A stretch of DNA of 5,219 nucleotides from an uncultured Ruaniaceae bacterium (GTDB lineage Bacteria; Actinomycetota; Actinomycetes; Actinomycetales; Beutenbergiaceae): positions 1-5,219 of the forward strand of contig CAMXUZ010000024.1 of NCBI GenBank assembly GCA_947251855.1, written 5' to 3'. The notes beneath the pieces were generated by a model. That model was not told the origin of the DNA and did not search any database. It was given only the letters and a program-made list of their open reading frames with translations. Below are positions 1 through 5,219 of this stretch, in pieces. The first letter of the stretch is position 1. Each line of letters begins with the position of its first letter. A program made the translations under genes and the position numbers.

Positions 1-278
1 CCTCCGGACCCACCGGGCCGGACCGCGCTCCCGCCCCACTCGCCGGCCGCTACGTGGGCACCGAGGGGGCGGGCGAGGTGCAGACGCCCCTCCGATTCCA
101 CCTCGGCGAGGAACCCAGGATCGGGGACCGCGTGTGGTTCCGGCACGCGAAAGCCGGGGAGCTCATGGAGCACTTCGCCCGGGTGCACCTCGTCCGCGGC
201 GCCGCCGCCGGCGCCGAGAGCGGAACGATCGAAGCGACCGTGGCCACGTACCGGGGCGAAGGGTTCCCCTTCGGCTGA
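1..278 (+). CDS. Amino acid deaminase/aldolase-like PLP enzyme, C-terminal part (5' truncated)
   Basis: An open frame enters from the left edge (first full codon at base 3) and ends at TGA 276-278, so only about 91 C-terminal residues are present. The GTG at 54 is internal, because the frame is open and protein-like upstream of it. Visible motifs are GTEGAGEVQTPL, GDRVWFRHAKAGEL and a terminal ATYRGEGFPFG. From memory these match the C-terminal domain of the actinobacterial 'amino acid deaminase/aldolase' group, relatives of D-serine dehydratase and D-threonine aldolase with an alanine-racemase-like N-terminal PLP barrel that lies outside the window. In that superfamily this domain carries a metal-binding His next to a Cys or Asp; here the His is followed by Ala-Lys. 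Substrate cannot be inferred. The gene is separated from the next by 86 bases and is probably a separate transcription unit. Confidence 0.72.
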   Translation, partial: SGPTGPDRAPAPLAGRYVGTEGAGEVQTPLRFHLGEEPRIGDRVWFRHAKAGELMEHFARVHLVRGAAAGAESGTIEATVATYRGEGFPFG

Positions 279-317
279 CAGTGGCGTTCCTCACTCGCGA
301 ATAGCCCGCCCGGCACG

Positions 318-323
318 TATCGT
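318..323 (+). promoter_or_regulatory. Candidate -10 element (TATCGT) for the 365 gene
   Basis: TATCGT fits the actinobacterial TANNNT -10 pattern and would place transcription start near base 330, giving a leader of about 35 nt before the GTG start. No convincing -35 hexamer lies 16-18 bp upstream. The rest of the 279-364 gap shows no terminator or repeat that I would call. Confidence 0.3.
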
Positions 324-353
324 AGAGGCGGCCACGCCCCGAACCTGGCCGGG

Positions 354-359
354 AAAGGA
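354..359 (+). promoter_or_regulatory. Ribosome binding site (AAAGGA) deciding the 365 start
   Basis: AAAGGA sits five bases before GTG 365. This favours the GTG over the in-frame ATG at 392, which lies nine codons downstream and has no comparable purine-rich site. Confidence 0.6.
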
Positions 360-364
360 CTCTA

Positions 365-985
365 GTGACGACCCGTTTTCGCAGGCCCGCAATGCTGACC
401 GAAGAACGCGCCGAGCGCATCATCGGTGACGTCGATCCCGCCACCCGCTCCGACGTCGCCCACATGACCGCCGGGGCGATCGTCTCCGGCGGCCGGGCGG
501 ACTCCGACAACGCAGAGCTCGTGAAGCGGCTCATCACCCTCGTGGACACCGAAGGCATCGACATCGTCGCCGGGATGTGGGCGGACAGTCCGGCGACTAC
601 CCTGCCCGGCATCCTCTGGCGGCTCTACCTCCTGCGGGAATGGACGAAGGAAGATGGCGAACTCATGTCCGTGCACTTCCGGCTCGGTTCCCAGAACGCG
701 CAGGTCGACGAAGTCATCGCCGGGCTCGCCCACCTCCCCGGCCCCGAGGAGGTACGCGCGGGAGTCGACGCCGTTCTCTCCGGGGTGTTCCAAGGCGACT
801 TCGCCGTCACCTTAGAGCGCGCCGGTGCGTTCTGCCGAGTGCTCACCACCGGCGCCGCGCTTGAGGCGGACTCTCATGAGGGGCAACGCGCGAGCCGACT
901 CACCCGGCACGCATCCGTGCTGCAAACTCGCGCGGAGGAGTTCGAGAAGGCTGCAGGGATGTGGCGGGCAGGACGGCTCGATTGA
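365..985 (+). CDS. Conserved-looking protein of unknown function, upstream of mshD
   Basis: A 206-residue frame with GTG start, preceded by AAAGGA, and stop TGA 983-985. I do not recognise a named family with confidence. The protein looks soluble: no signal peptide, no membrane segment, and a predominantly helical composition with many Ala, Glu, Asp and Arg. The most distinctive stretch is around residues 80-93, LPGILWRLYLLREW, a Trp/Leu/Arg-rich amphipathic segment. The C-terminal 35 or so residues (QTRAEEFEKAAGMWRAGRLD at the end) look like a charged helix. No catalytic signature (Walker motif, HExxH, GNAT motif A, redox CxxC) is visible. Its stop overlaps the likely mshD start by four bases, so the two genes are probably co-transcribed and translationally coupled; a link to mycothiol metabolism is possible but rests only on position. 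I believe similar proteins occur in other Micrococcales, but this needs a search. Confidence 0.85.
   Translation: MTTRFRRPAMLTEERAERIIGDVDPATRSDVAHMTAGAIVSGGRADSDNAELVKRLITLVDTEGIDIVAGMWADSPATTLPGILWRLYLLREWTKEDGELMSVHFRLGSQNAQVDEVIAGLAHLPGPEEVRAGVDAVLSGVFQGDFAVTLERAGAFCRVLTTGAALEADSHEGQRASRLTRHASVLQTRAEEFEKAAGMWRAGRLD
970..973 (+). promoter_or_regulatory. Ribosome binding site (AGGA) supporting the TTG start of mshD
   Basis: AGGA lies eight bases before TTG 982, inside the end of the upstream gene. The competing GTG at 961 has GAGAAGG (944-950) ten bases upstream, so ribosome-site evidence alone does not settle the start. Family alignment and the TTGA overlap favour 982. Confidence 0.4.
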
Positions 986-1827
986 CCCCCGACTTCACCT
1001 CGTTCACGCCCGATCATGTGGGCCCGGTGCGGGAGTTCGCCGCCCTCGTCGCCCAAGCCGACGGGATCGAAGCATTCGGTGAGCAGACCCTGTTCAACCT
1101 CACCTCCCCTTCGGTCACCCACCTGCTGCTGACGAAGCCCGGCGCGATCGTCGCCTACGGACAGATCGACCGCCACTCCGCGGAACTCGCGGTGCATCCC
1201 CAATACCGGCGAAACGGCATCGGCGGGGCGCTCCTGGATGCGGTGAAGGCGAGCGACGCTCGAGCGGCCATCTGGGCCCACGGGGATCTTGCTGGAGCGC
1301 GAGCGCTCGCCCGCAGCCGCTCGCTGAGCCCCACCCGGGAGCTCGTGTACATGACCGCCGACCTCGACCCCAGCGCGACGCTCCCGCAGGTGCCTGCCGA
1401 GATGACGCTGACAACGTTCACCGAGGCAGACGCATCGGATTGGCTCAGCGTCAACGCCGCCGCGTTCGCTGACCACCCCGAGCAGGGCCGGCTCACCCAC
1501 GCCGATCTGCAGGAACGGATCTCCCAACCGTGGTTCGACCCGCAGGTGTTCTGGCTCGCCCGCGGCGACAGCGGGGAACTGCTCGGATACATGTGGGTGA
1601 AACGTGAACCCGGTGCGGACACGGCCGAGATCTACGTACTTGGGGTTTCCCCGACGGCGCAGGGGCGTGGGGTAGGAAAGTTCCTCACCGAATACGCGCT
1701 CGCCCACATGGCCACGGTTGGGGTGACGACGATGGATCTCTACGTCGAGGGGGATAACGCCCCCGCGCTGGCGACCTACACCCGCTACGGATTCACCCGC
1801 GCCATCACGCACGTCCAATACACGTGA
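982..1827 (+). CDS. mshD: Mycothiol synthase MshD (double GNAT acetyltransferase)
   Basis: Catalyses the last step of mycothiol biosynthesis, acetyl transfer from acetyl-CoA to the cysteinyl amine of Cys-GlcN-Ins, in the cytoplasm. Two GNAT domains are visible. The N-terminal one has LAVHPQYRRNGIGGALL with the R76-x-x-G79-x-G81 pattern. The C-terminal catalytic one has GVSPTAQGRGVGKFL with Q227-x-x-G230-x-G232. HPEQG (165-169), a WFDP motif and LYVEGDN (253-259) followed by TYTRYGF match the Mycobacterium tuberculosis MshD pattern as I remember it. Length is 281 residues against about 315 there; the difference includes a shorter link before LYVEGDN. I chose TTG 982 because its N-terminus (TPDF...) lines up with the family start and TTGA gives a four-base overlap with the preceding stop. 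GTG 961 would add seven residues. Identification is strong; the start is not. Confidence 0.93.
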   Translation: MTPDFTSFTPDHVGPVREFAALVAQADGIEAFGEQTLFNLTSPSVTHLLLTKPGAIVAYGQIDRHSAELAVHPQYRRNGIGGALLDAVKASDARAAIWAHGDLAGARALARSRSLSPTRELVYMTADLDPSATLPQVPAEMTLTTFTEADASDWLSVNAAAFADHPEQGRLTHADLQERISQPWFDPQVFWLARGDSGELLGYMWVKREPGADTAEIYVLGVSPTAQGRGVGKFLTEYALAHMATVGVTTMDLYVEGDNAPALATYTRYGFTRAITHVQYT

Positions 1828-1871
1828 GAAGCCCGCCGGAGCGTTGGCGGAATCTAGTGCGCGCAGAAGGC

Positions 1872-1877
1872 TAGCGT
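1872..1877 (+). promoter_or_regulatory. Candidate -10 element (TAGCGT) for ppk1, compatible with a leaderless mRNA
   Basis: TAGCGT fits TANNNT. If its last T is position -7, +1 falls on base 1884, the G of the ppk1 GTG. No Shine-Dalgarno lies at normal distance: AGAAGG at 1865-1870 is 13 bases away. No consensus -35 is present at 16-18 bp. An overlapping TATAAA (1878-1883) is an alternative AT-rich element but would put the TSS inside the gene. Confidence 0.4.
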
Positions 1878-1883
1878 TATAAA

Positions 1884-4091
1884 GTGCACGGTGTGAGCAC
1901 GAGTGAAATGACCCCGGTGAACCGCGCCGGCCTCACCGCGGAGGCCGCGGCGGGAACGTGCCCGGATCTCCCCGCCGACCGGTTCGCTGACCGGGAACTG
2001 AGTTGGCTCGCGTTCAACGAGCGGGTCCTGGAGCTCGCGGAGGATCGGACCCTTCCCCTGCTCGAGCGGGTCCGGTTCCTTTCCATCTTCGCCTCCAACC
2101 TCGACGAGTTCTTCATGGTCCGGGTTGCGGGCCTGAAACGCCGCATCGCCACGGGGATGGCCGTGGCGGCCGCCTCCGGTCTGCACCCGCGCCACGTGCT
2201 CGAAGCCATCAGCGCGACGGCCCATGAGCTCACGGCCCGTCACGCCGCGGTGTTCGCCGACGACGTGCAACCGCAACTCGCGCGAGCCGACATCACGCTG
2301 GTCCGGTTCGATGACCTCTCCGATTCCGAACAGAACCGGCTCCACAAGTACTTCCGCCGGAACATCTTCCCCGTCCTCACCCCACTCGCGGTCGACCCCG
2401 CGCACCCGTTCCCGTATATCTCCGGGCTCTCGCTCAACCTCGCTGTCGTCGTGCGCAACCCGAGCACCGGCAGCGAACACTTCGCCCGGGTGAAGGTGCC
2501 GCAGCTCTTCCCGCGGTTCCTCGCCGTGGACGTCCGCGGCCGGCCCCACGACCCGACGGAGATGGACCACGAGGTGCAGTACGCCTCCTTCGTCCCCATC
2601 GAAGACGTCATCGCCCACTTCCTCGACTACCTGTTCCCCGGGATGGACATCGTCAAGTATCACGTGTTCCGCGTGACCCGGAACGAGGATTTCGAAGTGG
2701 AGGAGGACGACGCGGAAAACCTCCTCAACGCCCTCGAGAAGGAGCTGCTCCGCCGCAGATTCGGCCCCCCGGTCCGCCTCGAACTCGCCGAAGGGTTTCC
2801 CGGGAAACTGCGAGAAATGCTGATCCGGGAACTGGGGATCAGCGAAGCGGACGTCTATGAGCTGCCCGCCCCGCTCGACCTCACCGGCCTGAACATCATC
2901 GCTGATCTCGACCGGCCGGAGCTGCAGTATCCCGCGTATATTCCGACGACGGCGAAAGAACTCGCCCCGGTAGAGAGTTCCGCCCCGGTCGATATCTTCG
3001 GGGCGATCTCCGCCCGGGACGTCCTGCTGCACCACCCCTACGATTCGTTCTCCACCAGCGTGCAGCAGTTCCTCGCCCAGGCGGCAGCGGACCCGCACGT
3101 GCTCGCGATCAAACAAACCCTCTACCGCACCTCGGGCGATTCCCCGATCGTCGATTCGCTCATCGACGCCGCCGAGGCGGGCAAACAGGTGCTGGCGATC
3201 GTGGAGATCAAAGCGAGGTTCGACGAACAGGCGAACATCTCCTGGGCCCGCAAACTCGAACAGGCCGGCGTGCACGTCGTCTACGGGCTCGTGGGCCTGA
3301 AAACCCACTGCAAACTCTCTCTCGTCGTGCGTCAGGAGGGGGACCGCCTGCACCGGTACTGCCACATCGGCACCGGCAACTACAACCCCAAAACCGCGCG
3401 GCTCTACGAGGACCACGGGCTGCTCACGAGCGATTCCGACGTCGGCCAGGACCTCACCCGGCTATTCAACCAACTCTCCGGGTACGCCCCGAAAGCAAAA
3501 TTCCACCGGCTCCTCGTCGCCCCGAACTCGGTGCGCAGCGGCCTCGTGGAAAGGATCGAGCGCGAGATCGCCCACCACGAGGCGGGCACGGAGTCGTGGA
3601 TCAAATTCAAGATGAACTCCGCCGTCGATGAGGAGACGATCGATGCGCTCTACCGCGCCTCCCAGGCCGGGGTGCCCATCGATATCGTCGTGCGCGGCAT
3701 CTGCGGCCTCAAGGCAGGAGTTCCGGGCCTGAGCGACAACATCCGGGTCCGCTCGATCCTGGGCCGATACCTCGAACACTCCCGCATCTACGCGTTCGCG
3801 AACGGTGGCGAGCCGGACGTGTTCATCGGTTCGGCCGACCTCATGCACCGAAACCTCGATCGCCGGGTGGAGGTACTTGTCAACATCACCGATCCGGAGC
3901 ACATCCACGACCTCGTCGGGCTCATCGACCTCTCCGTCGCGCCGAGCACCGCCTCCTGGCACCTGCGTCACGAGGAGGACCACGGCCAGCACTGGGTGCG
4001 CGTGAACACGGATGACGGCGGCGAGCCGTTGGACGATCTGCACACCCTGCTCATGACCACCCGGCGGCGCAGTGCCGCGCTGGCGCGCTGA
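1884..4091 (+). CDS. ppk1: Polyphosphate kinase 1 (PPK1)
   Basis: Reversibly transfers the gamma-phosphate of ATP to inorganic polyphosphate. The protein has 735 residues, against 688 in E. coli, with an N-terminal extension of about 30 residues rich in Ala/Pro. The N domain begins with [12 protein letters not shown] (36-47) and contains ASNLDEFF with N72, matching the ATP-contacting Asn45 of E. coli. The catalytic core has KQTLYRTS (R415), EIKARFDE (R445), GLKTHCK with the phospho-acceptor H475, ARLYEDHG (Y508), VVRGICGL (R604) and LEHSRIY (H632). These equal E. coli R375, R405, H435, Y468, R564 and H592 with a constant offset of 40, so the core has no net insertion or deletion and no essential residue is missing. 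GTG 1884 is chosen as start; GTG 1893 and ATG 1908 are in-frame alternatives lacking better ribosome sites. The last base overlaps the start of the next gene (TGATG). No PHO-box repeats are seen directly upstream. Confidence 0.98.
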   Translation: MHGVSTSEMTPVNRAGLTAEAAAGTCPDLPADRFADRELSWLAFNERVLELAEDRTLPLLERVRFLSIFASNLDEFFMVRVAGLKRRIATGMAVAAASGLHPRHVLEAISATAHELTARHAAVFADDVQPQLARADITLVRFDDLSDSEQNRLHKYFRRNIFPVLTPLAVDPAHPFPYISGLSLNLAVVVRNPSTGSEHFARVKVPQLFPRFLAVDVRGRPHDPTEMDHEVQYASFVPIEDVIAHFLDYLFPGMDIVKYHVFRVTRNEDFEVEEDDAENLLNALEKELLRRRFGPPVRLELAEGFPGKLREMLIRELGISEADVYELPAPLDLTGLNIIADLDRPELQYPAYIPTTAKELAPVESSAPVDIFGAISARDVLLHHPYDSFSTSVQQFLAQAAADPHVLAIKQTLYRTSGDSPIVDSLIDAAEAGKQVLAIVEIKARFDEQANISWARKLEQAGVHVVYGLVGLKTHCKLSLVVRQEGDRLHRYCHIGTGNYNPKTARLYEDHGLLTSDSDVGQDLTRLFNQLSGYAPKAKFHRLLVAPNSVRSGLVERIEREIAHHEAGTESWIKFKMNSAVDEETIDALYRASQAGVPIDIVVRGICGLKAGVPGLSDNIRVRSILGRYLEHSRIYAFANGGEPDVFIGSADLMHRNLDRRVEVLVNITDPEHIHDLVGLIDLSVAPSTASWHLRHEEDHGQHWVRVNTDDGGEPLDDLHTLLMTTRRRSAALAR

Positions 4092-5047
4092 TGGCGCAGG
4101 TGGTTCACGCCGCAGGAGCCGTGGTGTGGCGGGTGCGCCGGGAGCGGTTGGAGGTCCTGCTCATCCATCGCCCGAGTTACGACGATTGGTCCTGGCCCAA
4201 GGGCAAGCCGCGCAAACGTGAACCCCTGCCCGCCTGCGCTATCCGGGAGGTCAACGAGGAGACCGGTGTGGAGGTCGTGCTCGGAGTGCCGCTGCCGAAG
4301 GTGAAATATCGGCTCGCGAACGGGAAACGGAAGATCAACTCCTACTGGGCCGCCCAACCGGCCGCGAGCGAGGAGCCCGTGGCGGCCCGAGCCGAGGTCG
4401 AGCCTGCGCCCCCGAGCGAAGTCGATGAAGCGGTCTGGGTGGACGCGGTCAAAGCCTTGACGATGTTGACTCGCCGCGGCGACCGGGAGCCCCTCAAAGG
4501 CCTCCTTGATCTGTACGCCGACGGCGAGTTGGCCACCTGGGCGGTGCTGCTGACCCGGCACGGCACGGCGAAGAAACGTTCCGCCTGGGAGGGAAGCGAG
4601 CTCTCCCGGCCGCTCACGCCCGCGGGCGAGGAGCAGGCCCGCGCGCTCGTCCCCCTGTTCGCCGCGTTCGGCGCCCACCGCGTACTCACCTCCCCGTGGG
4701 CCCGCTGCGAGGCGACGGTCGCCCCGTTCGCACATGCGGCGGGAGTGCGGATCGAGACGTTCTCCTGCCTCACCGAGCAGGGCGCTAGCGAGGATCCGAA
4801 AGCGGCGAAGAACCTCGTCGGCAGCACCCTGAAAGCACCGGGCAACGCGATCGTGTGCACCCACCGCCCGGTGCTGCCGATCGCGCTGGCAGCGGCGAGG
4901 AAGCGCGCCCCGCGCCGCGTTGAGGATACGTTCCCGGCAGCTGATCCCCACCTTCGTACCGGGGAGGTGCTCGTGCTGCACGTGGCCGCCAGACCCGGCA
5001 AGCGCCCCCGGATCGTCGCCTCCGAGACGCACCGGCCCCGGCGCTAG
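4091..5047 (+). CDS. mutT1: MutT1-like Nudix hydrolase fused to a histidine phosphatase domain
   Basis: Two-domain protein of 318 residues. Residues 1 to about 125 form a Nudix domain with a perfect box G38-x5-E44-x7-R52-E53-V54-x-E56-E57-x-G59-V60, which binds Mg and hydrolyses nucleoside diphosphates linked to another moiety. Residues from about 150 form a SixA/phosphoglycerate-mutase-like histidine phosphatase domain with LLTRHGTA (R156, catalytic H157), LTSPWARCEATVAPFA and VCTHRPVLP with the second active-site H258. This order and length match mycobacterial MutT1, reported to act on 8-oxo-(d)GTP and diadenosine polyphosphates and also encoded beside ppk1. The substrate here is inferred. 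An Ala/Glu/Pro-rich stretch (about residues 89-110) looks like an extra flexible loop before SEVDEAVWV. ATG overlaps the ppk1 stop by one base without a clear Shine-Dalgarno, suggesting reinitiation from ppk1 translation. Stop is TAG 5045-5047. Confidence 0.93.
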   Translation: MAQVVHAAGAVVWRVRRERLEVLLIHRPSYDDWSWPKGKPRKREPLPACAIREVNEETGVEVVLGVPLPKVKYRLANGKRKINSYWAAQPAASEEPVAARAEVEPAPPSEVDEAVWVDAVKALTMLTRRGDREPLKGLLDLYADGELATWAVLLTRHGTAKKRSAWEGSELSRPLTPAGEEQARALVPLFAAFGAHRVLTSPWARCEATVAPFAHAAGVRIETFSCLTEQGASEDPKAAKNLVGSTLKAPGNAIVCTHRPVLPIALAAARKRAPRRVEDTFPAADPHLRTGEVLVLHVAARPGKRPRIVASETHRPRR

Positions 5048-5064
5048 GGCCCCACCTCCAGAGA

Positions 5065-5097
5065 GTTCCCTGCGAGTTCACCTGCTGTTCACCCACG
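5065..5097 (+). promoter_or_regulatory. PHO box: three tandem 11-nt PhoP direct repeats
   Basis: Three adjoining 11-base units start at 5065 (GTTCCCTGCGA), 5076 (GTTCACCTGCT) and 5087 (GTTCACCCACG). The second and third carry a perfect GTTCACC core; the first differs at one base of it. This matches the PhoP direct-repeat unit described in Streptomyces (GTTCACC plus four less conserved bases). A degenerate fourth half-site, GTACACG, follows at 5099, one base out of register. The site lies in the gap before the probable pstS gene, where PhoP activation under phosphate limitation is expected. Confidence 0.85.
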
Positions 5098-5110
5098 CGT
5101 ACACGGGTGG

Positions 5111-5130
5111 TTAAATCCGCTGCCTACCGT
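5111..5130 (+). promoter_or_regulatory. Promoter -10 region for the downstream gene, two candidates
   Basis: TTAAAT (5111-5116) lies 13 bases after the last clear PHO unit, so the box would cover the -35 position, as is usual at Pho-activated promoters. TACCGT (5125-5130) fits TANNNT better and would place +1 at 5137, the first base of the hairpin below. The sequence alone does not choose between them. Confidence 0.45.
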
Positions 5131-5136
5131 GAGGAT

Positions 5137-5154
5137 CGTGGTCAAAAGGCCACG
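5137..5154 (+). other. Leader hairpin (7-bp stem, AAAA loop) before the pstS-like start
   Basis: CGTGGTC (5137-5143) pairs with GGCCACG (5148-5154) around an AAAA tetraloop, with one G-U pair. It ends 13 bases before the Shine-Dalgarno and has no following T run, so it is not an intrinsic terminator. It could protect the mRNA 5' end or influence translation; no known riboswitch is recognised. Confidence 0.5.
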
Positions 5155-5167
5155 GCAACGAACAGAT

Positions 5168-5174
5168 AGGGAAG
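5168..5174 (+). promoter_or_regulatory. Ribosome binding site (AGGGAAG) for the 5181 gene
   Basis: A purine-rich AGGGAAG lies six bases before GTG 5181 (AGGGA core at eight bases) and fixes the start of the truncated downstream gene. Confidence 0.65.
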
Positions 5175-5180
5175 ACTACT

Positions 5181-5219
5181 GTGAGCATTGCTCCGATTCG
5201 CCGGCTCGGCGCCCTCGCG
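5181..5219 (+). CDS. pstS: Start of a probable phosphate-binding lipoprotein PstS (3' truncated)
   Basis: Thirteen codons only, beginning GTG after a good Shine-Dalgarno and running off the window. The translation, MSIAPIRRLGALA, has two Arg followed by the beginning of a small/hydrophobic run, as in the n-region of a signal peptide. The lipobox, if any, lies outside. PstS, the periplasm-facing substrate-binding lipoprotein of the high-affinity phosphate ABC transporter, is inferred from the PHO box directly upstream, from ppk1 and the MutT1-like gene beside it, and from the export-like N-terminus. Another Pho-regulated secreted protein, such as a phosphatase, would also fit. The reading frame is well supported, the gene name only by context. 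Confidence 0.55.
   Translation, partial: MSIAPIRRLGALA

Noticed and set aside
1791..1812. ATTCACCCGCG followed by CCATCACGCAC as a PHO box for ppk1
   Set aside because: Only the first unit resembles GTTCACC; the second is poor and not in 11-nt register, and both are within mshD coding sequence.
874..1818. 314-codon minus-strand frame opposite mshD
   Set aside because: Antisense shadow of mshD and the end of the 365 gene; Arg/Gly-rich translation without domains or a credible ribosome site.
1834..1850. CCGCC / GGCGG inverted repeat after mshD as a terminator
   Set aside because: Only five base pairs with an eight-base loop and no T run; it may be chance in GC-rich DNA.
1854..3416. 520-codon open frame on the minus strand opposite ppk1
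   Set aside because: It lies fully antisense to an unmistakable PPK1, its translation is repetitive in Val/Glu/Gly/Arg with no family motif, and long antisense frames are expected from GC-rich third codon positions.
3968..5032. 354-codon minus-strand frame opposite the ppk1 end and the Nudix gene
   Set aside because: Antisense to two domains with intact catalytic motifs; its own translation shows no recognisable fold.
5034..5051. GGCCC / GGGCC inverted repeat at the MutT1-like gene stop as a terminator
   Set aside because: Five-bp stem, eight-base loop, no T tract, partly inside the coding sequence.
1..5219. CRISPR array, insertion sequence, tRNA or att site
   Set aside because: No spaced repeats, transposase, terminal inverted repeats or tRNA-like cloverleaf were seen, and codon use is uniform across the genes.

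Overview
The window is high-GC DNA with dense genes, frequent GTG/TTG starts and short overlaps, all typical of Actinobacteria. A recognisable mycothiol synthase (mshD) supports this, because mycothiol is an actinobacterial thiol. The gene order (mshD, ppk1, a Nudix/histidine-phosphatase fusion, then a Pho-controlled gene that is probably pstS) would suit a Micrococcales-type organism, but I cannot name a genus. All genes I can support lie on the + strand; the long minus-strand frames are GC-driven shadows.

Layout. 1-278: C-terminal end of an amino acid deaminase/aldolase-like PLP enzyme whose start lies outside the window. 279-364: intergenic, with a weak promoter candidate and a good ribosome binding site. 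365-985: a 206-residue protein I cannot assign, overlapping by four bases (TTGA) with mshD at 982-1827. 1828-1883: short gap with a -10-like hexamer placed so that ppk1 mRNA may be leaderless. 1884-4091: ppk1, full length, with every catalytic residue I could check present. 4091-5047: a MutT1-like two-domain protein joined to ppk1 by a one-base TGATG overlap. 5048-5180: regulatory region with three 11-nt PHO-box repeats, candidate -10 hexamers, a 7-bp hairpin and a strong Shine-Dalgarno. 5181-5219: first 13 codons of the next gene, probably pstS.

How the genes fit together. PPK1 makes (and can consume) inorganic polyphosphate. The MutT1-like partner probably cleans up oxidised or dinucleoside nucleotides, with a second phosphatase domain. 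The PHO box points to PhoP (PhoR-PhoP) control of the downstream gene under phosphate starvation. Together this is a phosphate storage and uptake neighbourhood, with mycothiol biosynthesis next to it. I found no CRISPR array, mobile element, tRNA or rRNA. I see no clearly new system; the most notable points are the PHO-box/5'-hairpin arrangement, the possible leaderless ppk1 start and the unassigned gene coupled to mshD.
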